A stretch of DNA of 64,000 nucleotides from an uncultured Eubacteriales bacterium (GCA_902496015.1 CABUZJ010000002.1:62001-126000); one strand, 5' to 3'. Positions 33,989 to 43,198 are shown, numbered from the stretch's first letter. Numbers and translations are program-made. The notes: generated by a model not told the origin, from the sequence alone.

Positions 33989-36517
33989 ATGAAAAAAGGT
34001 GTTGTTGCGTCTATTGTTTTAAGTATTGTTTTAACACTAACTTTGGCTATTACCACTGTTGCTACTGCTTTTGGTGGTAGCGTTACGCCAGAACCTAGTG
34101 TTTATCTTGCTTATAGAACGGGAGATATTTGCACAGAGTTAGATGATTATAAATCAATTAATTTTAGTTTTGATGTTAATAATGAAGCATCTATGATTGT
34201 TTATAATGCTGAGACTAATAAATATGAAGCTAATGCAGAAGGCACTTTTTCGGGTACTGCCGTGAAAATTAATGGCAAAACTTGTGATATAACCATTGAT
34301 GTGTTTGAACAAGGAAATGGAACAGTTGCTTCTCCATGGGTTTTAGCAAATGCAAATCATGTTAATGAATTAAGTGATCTAGTAAATGCAGATAATCAAA
34401 TTGTTTTAGGTGAAGACTTTGTTTGTGAAGTGAAAGCAGATATTAGTATGGCTAATACTAACTTTAAACCTATTGGCGACAGAAACCATGTGTTTAAAGG
34501 GACAATTAATGGTAATGGTAAAACAATTTCTAATATTGCAATAAATATTGATGCAACTAATTATAGAAATTATTTAACAGTTTCTAACTTAGATGGTGCA
34601 GATGAAGGATTTATTGATATTGCATTTATTGGTAATGCAAATGGGGCAACTATTAACAATTTAAATATTGATAATATGAGCGTTAATATTGCTGAAAATG
34701 TTGTTTCTGCAATTGAAAACCAAATTTCAACAGATAGTTCTGTTTTGGGAATTGAAAGACTTAGAAGAGTTAGTGTGGCTGGGCTTGTGGCTTATGGCAC
34801 TGACACTCAAATATTAGGTAATGATAATAGTTTTGTTAACATTTCAATTAATTCATTTAGTTATGCAAATGATTTTGGTGGGGCCGTTTCTGCTGGTATT
34901 GGTGGTATTATGGGCGTTGCTCGTGGTGCTACTATTAAAGATTATAAAGTTAATGCAAGGCTTATTGTTAATCAAAACACAATAACTGGGACACTTGCAG
35001 GTGGTGTAGCTGGTTTTACAACTTCTGGAACAGCAAGAACAGTTATTGACAATGTTAATGTTACTTTAACATCTAACACGATTTATAATAATAGTGCATA
35101 TATTGCTGGTGTTGTAAGCGAAGCGTATAATACAGATATTTCTAACATTGTTATTGCTGGCATTGGAGTTGCTGGTAATGAAAGATTTGATAATGTGGTT
35201 GCTGAACAAATAAAAACAGAAGTTGCAGGCGCTGTTGTTGCACTTGGAACTGGTTCAACACTACAAAATGTTGTTGTTGATAATGCATCTGTTGATGTTA
35301 AAGCATTTGTTGCTGGTATTGTTATTGATAACTTTGGAACAATTACCAATGCATCATTTAAAGGTAATTTGACTGGATATAGTGTTGCTGGTATTGTTAT
35401 TAATAACGAAGGTGAAGTTGTATATACTAGTGAATTTAATAATGGAATTGCTGTTACTGGAACATTGCGTGGTGTGCGTGTTGGTGGTGTGGCAAATGAA
35501 AACACTGGAATTATTAATGGGCTAGCAGGTGAAAATAAAGTTATTGTTTCGCCAATTATTAGAAGTGTTTCGGCAGTTGTTACAAATGCAGAAGCAGTTA
35601 CAGCTATTAGAGAAGCATATATTGCGGGGCTTGCAGTTGTAAACTCTGGTGCAGGTGAAATTTCTAACTTTAAAGTTCAAGCAACACTTTATGATGGTCT
35701 TAACATGGCTGGACTTGTTAGCATTATGGGGAATCAAGATAACACAGTATCTACTGCATCTATACATGATATCGAAGCACAAGTTTCAATTACAAGTAAT
35801 AATTTAACAAGCAATAATAGCACAACTTATTCAATTGGTGGAGCAGTTGGCTTTGCATATAATGGTGCTACTATTGAAAATAACACTTTAAGTGTGTTTG
35901 TAAACAAAAATGCCCTTGCAAGCAGAAATTATGGTGTTGCTCAACTTGGTGGTCTTGTTGCTAGGATTTATGAAGATGGCGTTAGAATTATTGGTAATAC
36001 TGTTTCAGGATATATGTTTGCAAATACTTCATGGTATGAAACTACTATAACAGATGATGAAGGAAATAATCCTGTTAATTATAAATCTATGTTAGTTGGT
36101 GGACTAGTTGGTTCTATTGCTGGATTTGGTAATAGTGTTGATGACAATGCTAACCCAATTGATTCACACGCTTTAATTGATTTAACTATTGCAACAATTA
36201 TTTCTAATAACACAGTTGCAGGTCTTGAAATTAACATTGCTTACACTGATAATGGTGTTGGAGAAAATGGAAAGAGAATAAGAAGCCTTGGCTCATTTAT
36301 TGGCTCAATTGCCAACCTTTCAGGTGGGGTTAACTTAAATTCAAATGTTATTAATGGTTTAATTATAAGGGCTGATAGTGCAACATTTAGTTATGTGAGT
36401 GATTACCTTACTGACCGTTATATTGATAAAGATGGTGGAGTTTATGGTAGTGCTAATATAGATGGAACAATTCTTGATGAAAATGTTGCTATTACAAACA
36501 GAGAATACTTTATTTAA
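33989..36517 (+). CDS. Large secreted beta-helix-like surface protein
   Basis: An 842-residue protein with a signal peptide (about residues 1-29, ending ATAFGG). From about residue 110 it is built of short, irregular repeats of the kind G-x-I-x-G-x-x-N/V (KGTINGNGKTISNIAI; GNANGATINNLNID), rich in Asn, Gly, Val, Ile and Thr and nearly free of Cys. This is the pattern of right-handed beta-helix or GLUG-type adhesins. No LPxTG motif, S-layer domain or C-terminal membrane helix is seen, so how it is held at the surface is unclear. AAGGAG lies before the ATG. It stands alone between a perfect promoter and a terminator, suggesting high expression. Confidence 0.8.
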   Translation: MKKGVVASIVLSIVLTLTLAITTVATAFGGSVTPEPSVYLAYRTGDICTELDDYKSINFSFDVNNEASMIVYNAETNKYEANAEGTFSGTAVKINGKTCDITIDVFEQGNGTVASPWVLANANHVNELSDLVNADNQIVLGEDFVCEVKADISMANTNFKPIGDRNHVFKGTINGNGKTISNIAINIDATNYRNYLTVSNLDGADEGFIDIAFIGNANGATINNLNIDNMSVNIAENVVSAIENQISTDSSVLGIERLRRVSVAGLVAYGTDTQILGNDNSFVNISINSFSYANDFGGAVSAGIGGIMGVARGATIKDYKVNARLIVNQNTITGTLAGGVAGFTTSGTARTVIDNVNVTLTSNTIYNNSAYIAGVVSEAYNTDISNIVIAGIGVAGNERFDNVVAEQIKTEVAGAVVALGTGSTLQNVVVDNASVDVKAFVAGIVIDNFGTITNASFKGNLTGYSVAGIVINNEGEVVYTSEFNNGIAVTGTLRGVRVGGVANENTGIINGLAGENKVIVSPIIRSVSAVVTNAEAVTAIREAYIAGLAVVNSGAGEISNFKVQATLYDGLNMAGLVSIMGNQDNTVSTASIHDIEAQVSITSNNLTSNNSTTYSIGGAVGFAYNGATIENNTLSVFVNKNALASRNYGVAQLGGLVARIYEDGVRIIGNTVSGYMFANTSWYETTITDDEGNNPVNYKSMLVGGLVGSIAGFGNSVDDNANPIDSHALIDLTIATIISNNTVAGLEINIAYTDNGVGENGKRIRSLGSFIGSIANLSGGVNLNSNVINGLIIRADSATFSYVSDYLTDRYIDKDGGVYGSANIDGTILDENVAITNREYFI

Positions 36518-36521
36518 AAAT

Positions 36522-36551
36522 AAAACTTCTAGATTTTCTAGAAGTTTTTTT
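36522..36551 (+). terminator. Terminator after the beta-helix protein gene
   Basis: A perfect 12-bp stem AAAACTTCTAGA (36522-36533) with TCTAGAAGTTTT (36537-36548), 3-nt loop, then Ts. Confidence 0.9.
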
Positions 36552-36616
36552 ATTGTTGTTTTAATTTTTTTGTTTACTTATTAGGGTTGCATTAATTATA
36601 TTTTTATTTTAATTAT

Positions 36617-36645
36617 TTGACAAAGTTTATATAATAAATTAAACT
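36617..36645 (+). promoter_or_regulatory. Probable promoter of the anchored Ig-like protein gene
   Basis: TTGACA (36617-36622), 17-bp spacer, TAAACT (36640-36645). The -35 is perfect and the -10 weak; a leader of about 55 nt would precede the gene. Confidence 0.5.
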
Positions 36646-36709
36646 AACATTATAGATGTAATCAATAAATTAATATTTTATTGGATAGAATAAAATATAG
36701 GGGAAACAA

Positions 36710-38317
36710 ATGAGTAAAAAATTAAAAACTTTAATTATTATATCGTCGTCTTTTGTTGCGGTAATGATTATTGCCGTTTTAATTTTAAGCGTTGTTGGCA
36801 ATATTGCCACAATTGAAGTTTATAATTTTAGGATTTTTGAAAGCCCAGTTATTGCGTCTTCACAAGATGCAACTATTCAAACTTATAATTTTTATTTAAC
36901 TGATCAGTCTTCTTCATCACAAGAATTTATGAATGAAACTGATGAAATGGGGGCAAGAATACTTTATTCATTTAAGCCAGTTGATGAAAGCGTGGCTAGT
37001 GTTAGTGAAGTAAATGGTAAATATATAATAAATTTACATAAAGTAGGACAAACAGAAATTGCAATAAGCAGGCGAACTTTTACTTCTAGCAATAATTATG
37101 TAGATAATTTTTATACTAATGTTTTAGTTAATGTTTATAAAGAGTTGTCGACTTGTGATGTTTACCTTCAAACACAAGGAACAAACAGATTGCCAATAAT
37201 TGCAATGCAAGAGGTAAGTGGGGGAAACATCCCGTTAAGCACTTATTCTAGTAATCCAGATGTGGCAAAAATAATCAAAATTGATGGTAATTATTATATT
37301 GAATATTATAGTGAAGGCACAGCCATTGTAACCATTTATTGCACTGATAATAATGCTATAACAGATAGTGTTAAGATTAATGTGCATAATAACTTGCCAA
37401 ATGGATTAAATTTTGTTGATGAAAATGGTGATACTATTGATAATAAAATAATTTATACTGATGGTCAATATTATAACATTAATTATAATTTAATTTATGG
37501 GCAAGAACAAAATGCACTTGTGAATGCAGAAAATATTAGAGTTAGTAATGTAGAAAATGCTTTAATTGTAGACGAAAGTGCAACTGAAGATGATTTTGGG
37601 ACATATAATAAAACACCTTTTGATTTCAATGATGGCGTGGTGTTAGATAAAGAAAATAGGTGTATTAAACTTAAAAAGACTGACGAAAATGGATTATTTA
37701 ACATTTTAACTTTTATTTCACTTCAAACATATTCGTTTGATGCTAGTGGTAATGAAATTATTACTGGAACTTACACAATTCCTATTTATGTTTATAAGCA
37801 CAAAGTTATTGACCTTGAAATTGAAGTGTCTTCAAGCCCAGTGTTTAGCGAAACACACAAGAATATTTTAAATTATCATGATGATTTACCGTGGGAAAAT
37901 GTAACAGTTTCTTCATATTCTAAAATATATTTAACAAGTGATCAAACTATTAGGACATTTTATTATCGTGTTTGGCAGGTTTGGAATAATGGTGACCGCA
38001 CAATTTTAAATGAAACAACTGGTGGAATTTCAACTGCTTATAGCAACCCTGGTTTAGATCAATTTGGTTCGGCGCCAGATTTTGATTATGAATATTTCAA
38101 ATTGAATGCAGATGAAGATGGAATAGTTGTTACTATTACTATTGCTGGCACATCTATAACAATAGCAATAACGGTTGAATTTATTGCTATTGGAGATGAA
38201 AACCTTTATAGCAAAAATACAGAAACAGGCATATACACTTTCAATTATTTTGATGAAAGATTTAGATCTAGCACCGAAGTTACGAATAGTGAAGGTGACA
38301 TAACAGGACTTATTTAA
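36710..38317 (+). CDS. Membrane-anchored Ig-like (Big_2-type) extracellular protein
   Basis: A 535-residue protein with a short basic N-terminus and one uncleaved-looking helix (residues 8-30), so it is probably anchored with the bulk outside. Beta-rich Ig-like units are suggested at about 35-145, 150-235 (YSSNPDVAKIIKIDGNYYIEYYSEGTA, a Big_2-type pattern of value-context alternation) and 240-370. The C-terminal 130 residues are rich in Tyr, Asn and Thr and end without an anchor. GGGGAAA lies before the ATG. Its stop overlaps the ATG of the Smr-like gene by one base. Ligand unknown. It belongs to the same envelope cluster as the two preceding genes. Confidence 0.75.
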   Translation: MSKKLKTLIIISSSFVAVMIIAVLILSVVGNIATIEVYNFRIFESPVIASSQDATIQTYNFYLTDQSSSSQEFMNETDEMGARILYSFKPVDESVASVSEVNGKYIINLHKVGQTEIAISRRTFTSSNNYVDNFYTNVLVNVYKELSTCDVYLQTQGTNRLPIIAMQEVSGGNIPLSTYSSNPDVAKIIKIDGNYYIEYYSEGTAIVTIYCTDNNAITDSVKINVHNNLPNGLNFVDENGDTIDNKIIYTDGQYYNINYNLIYGQEQNALVNAENIRVSNVENALIVDESATEDDFGTYNKTPFDFNDGVVLDKENRCIKLKKTDENGLFNILTFISLQTYSFDASGNEIITGTYTIPIYVYKHKVIDLEIEVSSSPVFSETHKNILNYHDDLPWENVTVSSYSKIYLTSDQTIRTFYYRVWQVWNNGDRTILNETTGGISTAYSNPGLDQFGSAPDFDYEYFKLNADEDGIVVTITIAGTSITIAITVEFIAIGDENLYSKNTETGIYTFNYFDERFRSSTEVTNSEGDITGLI

Positions 38318-38592
38318 TGATGGACCCTTTTTTAGAATTAAAATATGGAAAAATTGTTGATATTGATGTTCATGGGAAATCTATTGAAGATGCCAGAGCA
38401 GAAGTACTTTACCTTTTAGGTTCAATAGATTATGGAATAAGTGGAATTTTAGTTGTGCATGGGTTTCATAAAGGAACAAAGATTAAAGAATGGTTAAGAC
38501 ATAAATTTATTGACCCTAGGGTTATAAAAATTATAAATTATGATGCTGGAAGCACACTTTTATTGCTTGCAGAAGATTTAGCAAAATTATAA
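38317..38592 (+). CDS. Small Smr-domain protein
   Basis: A stand-alone Smr-type domain of 91 residues. The N-terminal DIDVHGKSIEDARAEVLYLL matches the DLHG-type strand-helix, and ILVVHGFHKGTKIKEWLRHKF matches the HGxGxG-type loop and helix, though the second glycine of that loop is replaced (GFHKGT). Smr domains cut or bind branched DNA or, in newer work, act on stalled ribosomes and mRNA. The ATG overlaps the stop of the Ig-like gene (TAATG), so it is co-translated with an extracellular protein, an odd pairing. A second ATG follows at 38320. Confidence 0.75.
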   Translation: MMDPFLELKYGKIVDIDVHGKSIEDARAEVLYLLGSIDYGISGILVVHGFHKGTKIKEWLRHKFIDPRVIKIINYDAGSTLLLLAEDLAKL

Positions 38593-38605
38593 ATTTTTTA
38601 AAAAA

Positions 38606-38636
38606 TATAGCATTTATTAAAATTATATGCTATACT
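38606..38636 (+). promoter_or_regulatory. Inverted repeat over a -10 box
   Basis: TATAGCAT (38606-38613) and ATGCTATA (38627-38634) form a perfect 8-bp inverted repeat with a 13-nt spacer. Its right arm overlaps TATACT (38631-38636), the likely -10 of the next gene. No good -35 is seen. It may be an operator or a weak terminator of the Smr gene. Confidence 0.4.
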
Positions 38637-38657
38637 ACTATTAATAAGGAGTGGAAT

Positions 38658-38942
38658 ATGGAACTTAGTAGAAAATCTATGGTAATTGGCGTTATTTTAA
38701 CTTTAATTTGTGTTGCTGTTGGAATTATTTGTCTTGCAGTTAGCCCAACCACTTTCACTTGGATAATGTTTGCAGTTATTCTTGCCCTTGCAATTTTTCA
38801 AGCAGTTGCACTTTGGTATTTAGTTAAGAAAATTAATTTAGATACTAATAATGCAACTAAACCTGAAAGTGAAGAAAAAAATGAAGTTAAGTTAGATGCT
38901 AAAACTGAAACAAAGAATGAAGTAGAAAAAGAACAAAACTAA
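38658..38942 (+). CDS. Small two-helix membrane protein
   Basis: I do not recognise it. The 94-residue protein has two membrane helices (about residues 8-28 and 32-54) and a highly charged Glu/Lys/Asn-rich cytoplasmic tail of 38 residues. AAGGAG precedes the ATG by 8 nt. It is followed by a terminator. A role as a membrane adaptor is only a guess. Confidence 0.75.
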   Translation: MELSRKSMVIGVILTLICVAVGIICLAVSPTTFTWIMFAVILALAIFQAVALWYLVKKINLDTNNATKPESEEKNEVKLDAKTETKNEVEKEQN

Positions 38943-38947
38943 ACTGT

Positions 38948-38979
38948 AAAAATCTTGAAATTTATTCAAGATTTTTTTA
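38948..38979 (+). terminator. Terminator after the small membrane protein gene
   Basis: A perfect 12-bp stem AAAAATCTTGAA (38948-38959) with TTCAAGATTTTT (38965-38976), 5-nt loop, T-run. Confidence 0.9.
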
Positions 38980-39032
38980 TTTTTTTGATTAAATTTTTCT
39001 TCATTTGGCAACATTTAGTTGCAGGAGGAACT

Positions 39033-39611
39033 ATGGAAGCAAAAAATACAGGGGCAGTAATGGCAACAATATTTTTTATTGTCATGTGTGCTATAATTGG
39101 TAGTTGTTTTATGGCTTTTGTTTATGAAGATAAAAAAGTTAGTGTGAATGACCCAAAAATTGTAAGTTTTGAAGGTTTGCAAGTTATTAATAGTAAAGAC
39201 GAAAATATAACTTCAGTTAAATTGTCAAGTTCTAAATTGGGGCTAAAACCTGCAACTGGTAAAGAAGATAGTGAGACGGAAATTCCATCTACGGTTACAG
39301 CCCAAAACGGAAGTGAAGGACTTTATGGTAAATTTAAAGTTAAGTCTAATTCTAATTGGAAACTTTATGTTACTAATGTTACAATAGATTCAAAAGTTGA
39401 TAGCACAAGCGAGCGTGAACATATTCAAGTTGGATTATTAGATGTGAAAAATAGTGTAGTTACATTAGAACAAGATAAAACAATGATTGCAAGCGGAGAG
39501 GCTAGTGATGAATTTAAAGAATTTACTCTTTTAGTGTGGCTTCATGCCAGTGCAGGTAATTCGTTAATTGGTGCTAATATAAGTTTTGATTTAGTTTTTG
39601 AAATTGCATAA
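39033..39611 (+). CDS. Uncharacterised exported protein, 192 aa
   Basis: One N-terminal membrane helix (about residues 7-30, with a Cys in it) is followed by an extracellular beta-rich domain of about 155 residues ending in SFDLVFEIA. There are no cysteine pairs or catalytic motifs. The alternation of SNSNWKLYVTNVTI and EFKEFTLLVWL recalls small surface or spore-coat beta sandwiches, but I cannot name a family. GGAGGAACT sets ATG 39033; the open frame reaches back into the preceding terminator, which argues against the longer start. It completes the envelope cluster at 32.6-39.6 kb. Confidence 0.72.
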   Translation: MEAKNTGAVMATIFFIVMCAIIGSCFMAFVYEDKKVSVNDPKIVSFEGLQVINSKDENITSVKLSSSKLGLKPATGKEDSETEIPSTVTAQNGSEGLYGKFKVKSNSNWKLYVTNVTIDSKVDSTSEREHIQVGLLDVKNSVVTLEQDKTMIASGEASDEFKEFTLLVWLHASAGNSLIGANISFDLVFEIA

Positions 39612-39656
39612 TACAATAATAGATTTGATTTTATTTTATGCAATTTAACATATAAG

Positions 39657-39684
39657 ACTTTATCTTACTTGATAAAGTTTTTGT
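39657..39684 (+). terminator. Short terminator hairpin
   Basis: ACTTTATC (39658-39665) pairs with GATAAAGT (39672-39679) around a 6-nt loop and is followed by five Ts. Confidence 0.65.
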
Positions 39685-39763
39685 TATTTTATTAACTATT
39701 TTTGGTGCTAATATTTAATGTGTGTTTGTGTTGCTTTGTTTTTATTTAAGAATTAATATAAAT

Positions 39764-39792
39764 TTAATAAAAATTCATAAATAAACCATACT
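39764..39792 (+). promoter_or_regulatory. Possible leaderless promoter of the flippase gene
   Basis: TTAATA (39764-39769), 17-bp spacer, CATACT (39787-39792). The -10 ends 6 nt before the ATG at 39799, and no ribosome-binding site is present. Both hexamers are weak. Confidence 0.45.
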
Positions 39793-39798
39793 AAAAAT

Positions 39799-41334
39799 AT
39801 GAAACAACATAAGATAAGTTTTGCTAAAAGTGCAATCACGCTTTGCGTGTTTTTAATGGTGGGGAAAATTATTGGGGCAATTTACAGGTTGCCTTTAACT
39901 TGGATATTAGGTTCAGTTGGAATTGGAATTTATCAAATGATTTTTCCACTTTATAGTTTATTATTAACGGTTTCAAGTTCAGCAGTTCCACAAGCTTTAT
40001 CAAAATTAATTTCAGAAAAAAATGCAAAGGGCGATTTTGGTGGAGCTAAGCAAATTTTTATTGTTGCCAGTATTTGGCTTATAATCCTTAGTTCTTTGGC
40101 ATCAATCTTAGTTTGTGCTAGTTCAAAAATAATTAGTGGTTTACAAGGCAATATTAATGCTTTTATTTGTTATTTTGGCATTGCACCTGCAATTATATTT
40201 GTGGGCATTATTTCCGCTTATAGAGGGTATTTTCAAGGTCACGAAAATATGATGCCTTCTGGGATTTCGTCATTAATCGAACAAACAGTTAAAATGCTTG
40301 CAGGGTTGGGATTATCTTATTTATTTTTGCCAAAAGGCATTGAATGGGGTGTGTTTGGGGCATTACTAGGAGTTAGTATTAGTGAATTTGTGGCTTCACT
40401 ATATTTATTTTTTGCGTTTATTTTTAGCAAAAAACGCAATAAAAATGCTATACATGGTTTAGATTTTAGGGCTTGCACAAAAAGTATATTTTCAATTTGT
40501 TTGCCTGTAACATTGGGTGGGCTAATATTGCCATTAGTTCAATTTATAGATAGTGGTTTTGTGGTAAAATTGCTTTTAAAAATTGGTTATTCACAAGAAA
40601 CTGCAACTAGTTTATTTGGGCTGTCAAGCGGAGCAGTCGGGTCGCTTATAAATTTACCTGTTGTGTTAAGTTTGTCTGTTGCAACAGCAGTATTGCCATC
40701 AATTTCAAAAAATAATACGCTAGGTAATAATGAAAAAGTTAATAAAACAATTAATAAAAGTTTTATTTTAACTTTATTATTAACCTTGCCTTGTGTGATG
40801 GGATTTATAATGCTTGCAAAACCAATAATTCAATTTTTATATGGTTCGGTGTTTTCACAAAATGAAATAAATATTTCCGCAATTCTTTTAAAATTAGGAG
40901 CAATAAGTATAATTTTTTTGGCATTAACGCAAGTTTCAAGTGGTATTATGCAAGGAAAGGGAAGGTTTAAAATTCCTATGCTTGGGCTTATAATTGGTGG
41001 AACATTAAAAATTATTTTTAATTTAATATTAATTCAAATTCCTAATATCAATATTTATGGTGACCAAATTGCAAATATTGTTTGTTATTTTTCTGCAAGC
41101 CTTTTTAATTTCATATTTATTATTAAAGCAATTAATAAAAAAAGCATTATTTCATTTTTTAAAATTTTGTTTGCGACTATTTTAATGGGTGGGTTTTTAA
41201 GCATTTTTATTTATTATGTTTATGTAAACACATTTTGGCTATTACTAATTGCAATATTGCTTGCTATTATTGTTTATTTTGTATTTATATTTTTACTTTT
41301 TTATAAGGATTTAGAGCATAAAAAATTAAAATAA
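39799..41334 (+). CDS. SpoVB/MurJ-type polysaccharide flippase (MOP superfamily)
   Basis: Membrane transporter with about 14 helices and 511 residues. It shows the SpoVB-like opening (FAKSAITLCVFLMVGKIIGAIYRLPL), the loop GVGIYQM.FPLY, and SSSAVPQALSKLISEK. The group includes SpoVB and lipid-II/teichoic-acid-type flippases, and paralogues are common in Clostridia, so the substrate cannot be fixed; wall precursor export is likely. It lacks a ribosome-binding site, and the -10-like CATACT lies 6 nt before the ATG. It is followed after 45 nt by dusB with its own promoter. Confidence 0.87.
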   Translation: MKQHKISFAKSAITLCVFLMVGKIIGAIYRLPLTWILGSVGIGIYQMIFPLYSLLLTVSSSAVPQALSKLISEKNAKGDFGGAKQIFIVASIWLIILSSLASILVCASSKIISGLQGNINAFICYFGIAPAIIFVGIISAYRGYFQGHENMMPSGISSLIEQTVKMLAGLGLSYLFLPKGIEWGVFGALLGVSISEFVASLYLFFAFIFSKKRNKNAIHGLDFRACTKSIFSICLPVTLGGLILPLVQFIDSGFVVKLLLKIGYSQETATSLFGLSSGAVGSLINLPVVLSLSVATAVLPSISKNNTLGNNEKVNKTINKSFILTLLLTLPCVMGFIMLAKPIIQFLYGSVFSQNEINISAILLKLGAISIIFLALTQVSSGIMQGKGRFKIPMLGLIIGGTLKIIFNLILIQIPNINIYGDQIANIVCYFSASLFNFIFIIKAINKKSIISFFKILFATILMGGFLSIFIYYVYVNTFWLLLIAILLAIIVYFVFIFLLFYKDLEHKKLK

Positions 41335-41344
41335 TTAAAAACTA

Positions 41345-41373
41345 TTGCTATTTATTGACTTTTAATTTAAAAT
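41345..41373 (+). promoter_or_regulatory. Leaderless promoter of dusB
   Basis: TTGCTA (41345-41350), 17-bp spacer, TAAAAT (41368-41373). The -10 ends 6 nt before the ATG at 41380, and there is no Shine-Dalgarno site. Confidence 0.65.
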
Positions 41374-41379
41374 TAAGTT

Positions 41380-42324
41380 ATGAATATAAAAAAAATAAAA
41401 ATTGGTAATGTGTGCTTAAAAAATAATATAATGCTAGCACCAATGGCAGGTTTAAGCGAAGTAGGTTTTAGAAGTTTAGCATATAAATTTGGCATTGGAT
41501 TGGCATTTACTGAAATGGTTAGCGTTAAAGCACTATTTTACAACAATCAAAAAACCAAAGATTTGCTTATTACAAACGACAATGAAAAGCCAATAGCAGT
41601 GCAACTTTTTGGGCATGAACCTGAAGTGTTTGAATCTGTTATTAAAAGTGGCATTTTAGAAAAGTTTGATATTATAGATATTAACATGGGTTGTCCTGCA
41701 CCTAAAATTGTAAATAATGGTGATGGTTCGGCTTTAATGCAAAATTTGCCACTTGCAAGGCAAATTATAGAAACCGTGGTTAAATCTACTAACAAGCCTG
41801 TTACTGTAAAATTTAGGGCAGGTTTTGACGAAAAAAATGTGAATGCGGTTGAGTTTGCCAAAATGTGTGAACAAGCAGGGGCTAGTGCAATAACAATTCA
41901 TGGCAGAACAAGAGAACAATATTATAGTGGCAATGTTAATAAAGATATAATAAAAGAAGTTGTTACTGCTGTGAACATTCCGGTTATTGCAAATGGTGAT
42001 ATTACAACTGAATTAAATGCCAAGGAGTTAATAGAATATACTGGTGCTAGTGGAATAATGATTGGTAGGGGTGCTCTTGGTAATTTAGAACTAATATCTA
42101 AGTTAACTGGCACAAAATGTGCTTTATCTAAGTTTGAACAAATTGAATATATTGCAAAAACATTACTTAAATATTATAATCCCCATTTTGTGCTTTGCCA
42201 AATGCGAGCCCATTTAGTGCATTTTGTTAAAGGCAACAAATATAGTGCACAAACCAAACAGAAACTGCTTACAATAGATAATTTAGAAGAACTTTTAAAA
42301 CAATTAAAAATATTTTTAAACTAA
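41380..42324 (+). CDS. dusB: tRNA-dihydrouridine synthase
   Basis: FMN-dependent reductase that makes dihydrouridine in the tRNA D-loop. Motifs: LAPMAGLSEVGFR near residue 20, VQLFGHEPE near 72, DINMGCPAPK with the catalytic Cys near 105, VKFRAGF near 145, IHGRTREQYYSG near 175 and IANGDI near 205. The 314-residue length and KMRAH-like tail (CQMRAHLVHFVKG) fit the DusB subgroup. The start at 41380 is set by its leaderless-type promoter and by homology. In many bacteria dusB is linked to fis or to lysS; here it stands between a flippase and an unknown gene. Confidence 0.93.
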   Translation: MNIKKIKIGNVCLKNNIMLAPMAGLSEVGFRSLAYKFGIGLAFTEMVSVKALFYNNQKTKDLLITNDNEKPIAVQLFGHEPEVFESVIKSGILEKFDIIDINMGCPAPKIVNNGDGSALMQNLPLARQIIETVVKSTNKPVTVKFRAGFDEKNVNAVEFAKMCEQAGASAITIHGRTREQYYSGNVNKDIIKEVVTAVNIPVIANGDITTELNAKELIEYTGASGIMIGRGALGNLELISKLTGTKCALSKFEQIEYIAKTLLKYYNPHFVLCQMRAHLVHFVKGNKYSAQTKQKLLTIDNLEELLKQLKIFLN

Positions 42325-42352
42325 TTGAAAAGAAAAATTTATTGTGTATAAT
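42325..42352 (+). promoter_or_regulatory. Promoter of the gene at 42368
   Basis: TTGAAA (42325-42330), 16-bp spacer, TATAAT (42347-42352). It starts right at the dusB stop. The start of transcription would be near 42359, with AGGGGGAAA right after. Confidence 0.75.
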
Positions 42353-42367
42353 TATTTAGGGGGAAAT

Positions 42368-43198
42368 ATGAAAAATAATCCAGAATTTGATGTTAATAAT
42401 TTGGAAAACCTTTACTTTAATATTGGTGCAATAAACACTTTAATGCAAATATATTTTAAGTTAAGTATTAACAGTGCTAAAAACGAAAACCAACAATATA
42501 GGCGAGGAATTAATGAAGACGATTTAGTTTCATGCATAAAGTATTCACCTGCATCTTTCTTAGAATTTTTCGAAATTATGTCTATCGTAGCAGAGGTGAA
42601 AATTCCCACTGCAAAACTTAATATTTCTTATAATCATAATGCAATATTTTCAAAGTTTGCAGAGTTTAATTGTAAAGATAATAATGGAAAAATCAATAAT
42701 AAAGAAAGTCAGCAACTGTGTGAAATTGCAAAACGAATTATAATAAATGAAAGCAATAAAAACAATATAAATATTAACGAGATTAAGGCTTATAGTATTT
42801 TGTTAGATACACTTTGCGCAACATATGATTATTCAAAAAGTAATGTTTTAATGAGTGCACAAAATTTGAATACTTTTCCTTATAGATATTTTGAAGATGG
42901 AGAAAATGTGTTTACAAGGCATTCATTTAAACGCAGACCTAGAATAGAAATAATTACAGCACAAAATGTTAAAATAAAAGGAATAGATAAAACATTAAAA
43001 GAAGAATCACAAGAAAGGGTTGCTGAAGAAGAAAATGCAATTGTAAGCAATAAAATAAATTATAGTGGAAGAGTGCAAATATTAAGATTGCAAACCTTGT
43101 TAAGTCAAGATGTGATTAAAGAAATGTTAAAAGATGTTTGTTACAATTTATCTAATGGATTAACAATGCTTGACAATTATAAAAATAAAATTAAATAA
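42368..43198 (+). CDS. Uncharacterised protein, 276 aa
   Basis: I do not recognise this family. It is a soluble, asparagine- and lysine-rich protein without signal peptide, membrane helices or conserved metal sites. The first 170 residues look helical; a basic patch FTRHSFKRRPRIEI near 183-196 is followed by a charged segment and a helical end (VQILRLQTLLSQDVIKEML). AGGGGGAAAT sets ATG 42368; the frame opens earlier but inside the promoter. A terminator and then a tRNA-Ser gene follow. Confidence 0.75.
   Translation: MKNNPEFDVNNLENLYFNIGAINTLMQIYFKLSINSAKNENQQYRRGINEDDLVSCIKYSPASFLEFFEIMSIVAEVKIPTAKLNISYNHNAIFSKFAEFNCKDNNGKINNKESQQLCEIAKRIIINESNKNNININEIKAYSILLDTLCATYDYSKSNVLMSAQNLNTFPYRYFEDGENVFTRHSFKRRPRIEIITAQNVKIKGIDKTLKEESQERVAEEENAIVSNKINYSGRVQILRLQTLLSQDVIKEMLKDVCYNLSNGLTMLDNYKNKIK

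Noticed and set aside
35083..35505. 140-codon minus-strand frame inside the beta-helix gene
   Set aside because: Shadow of a repetitive low-complexity coding region; composition is Thr/Pro/Ser-rich and there is no start signal.
33989..36517. CRISPR or DNA tandem repeat in the beta-helix gene
   Set aside because: The repeats are short, irregular and at protein level; no direct DNA repeats with regular spacers were found here or elsewhere in the window.
38955..39032. Longer N-terminus for the exported protein at 39033
   Set aside because: The extra codons run through the preceding terminator hairpin, and the only ribosome-binding site is GGAGGAACT before 39033.
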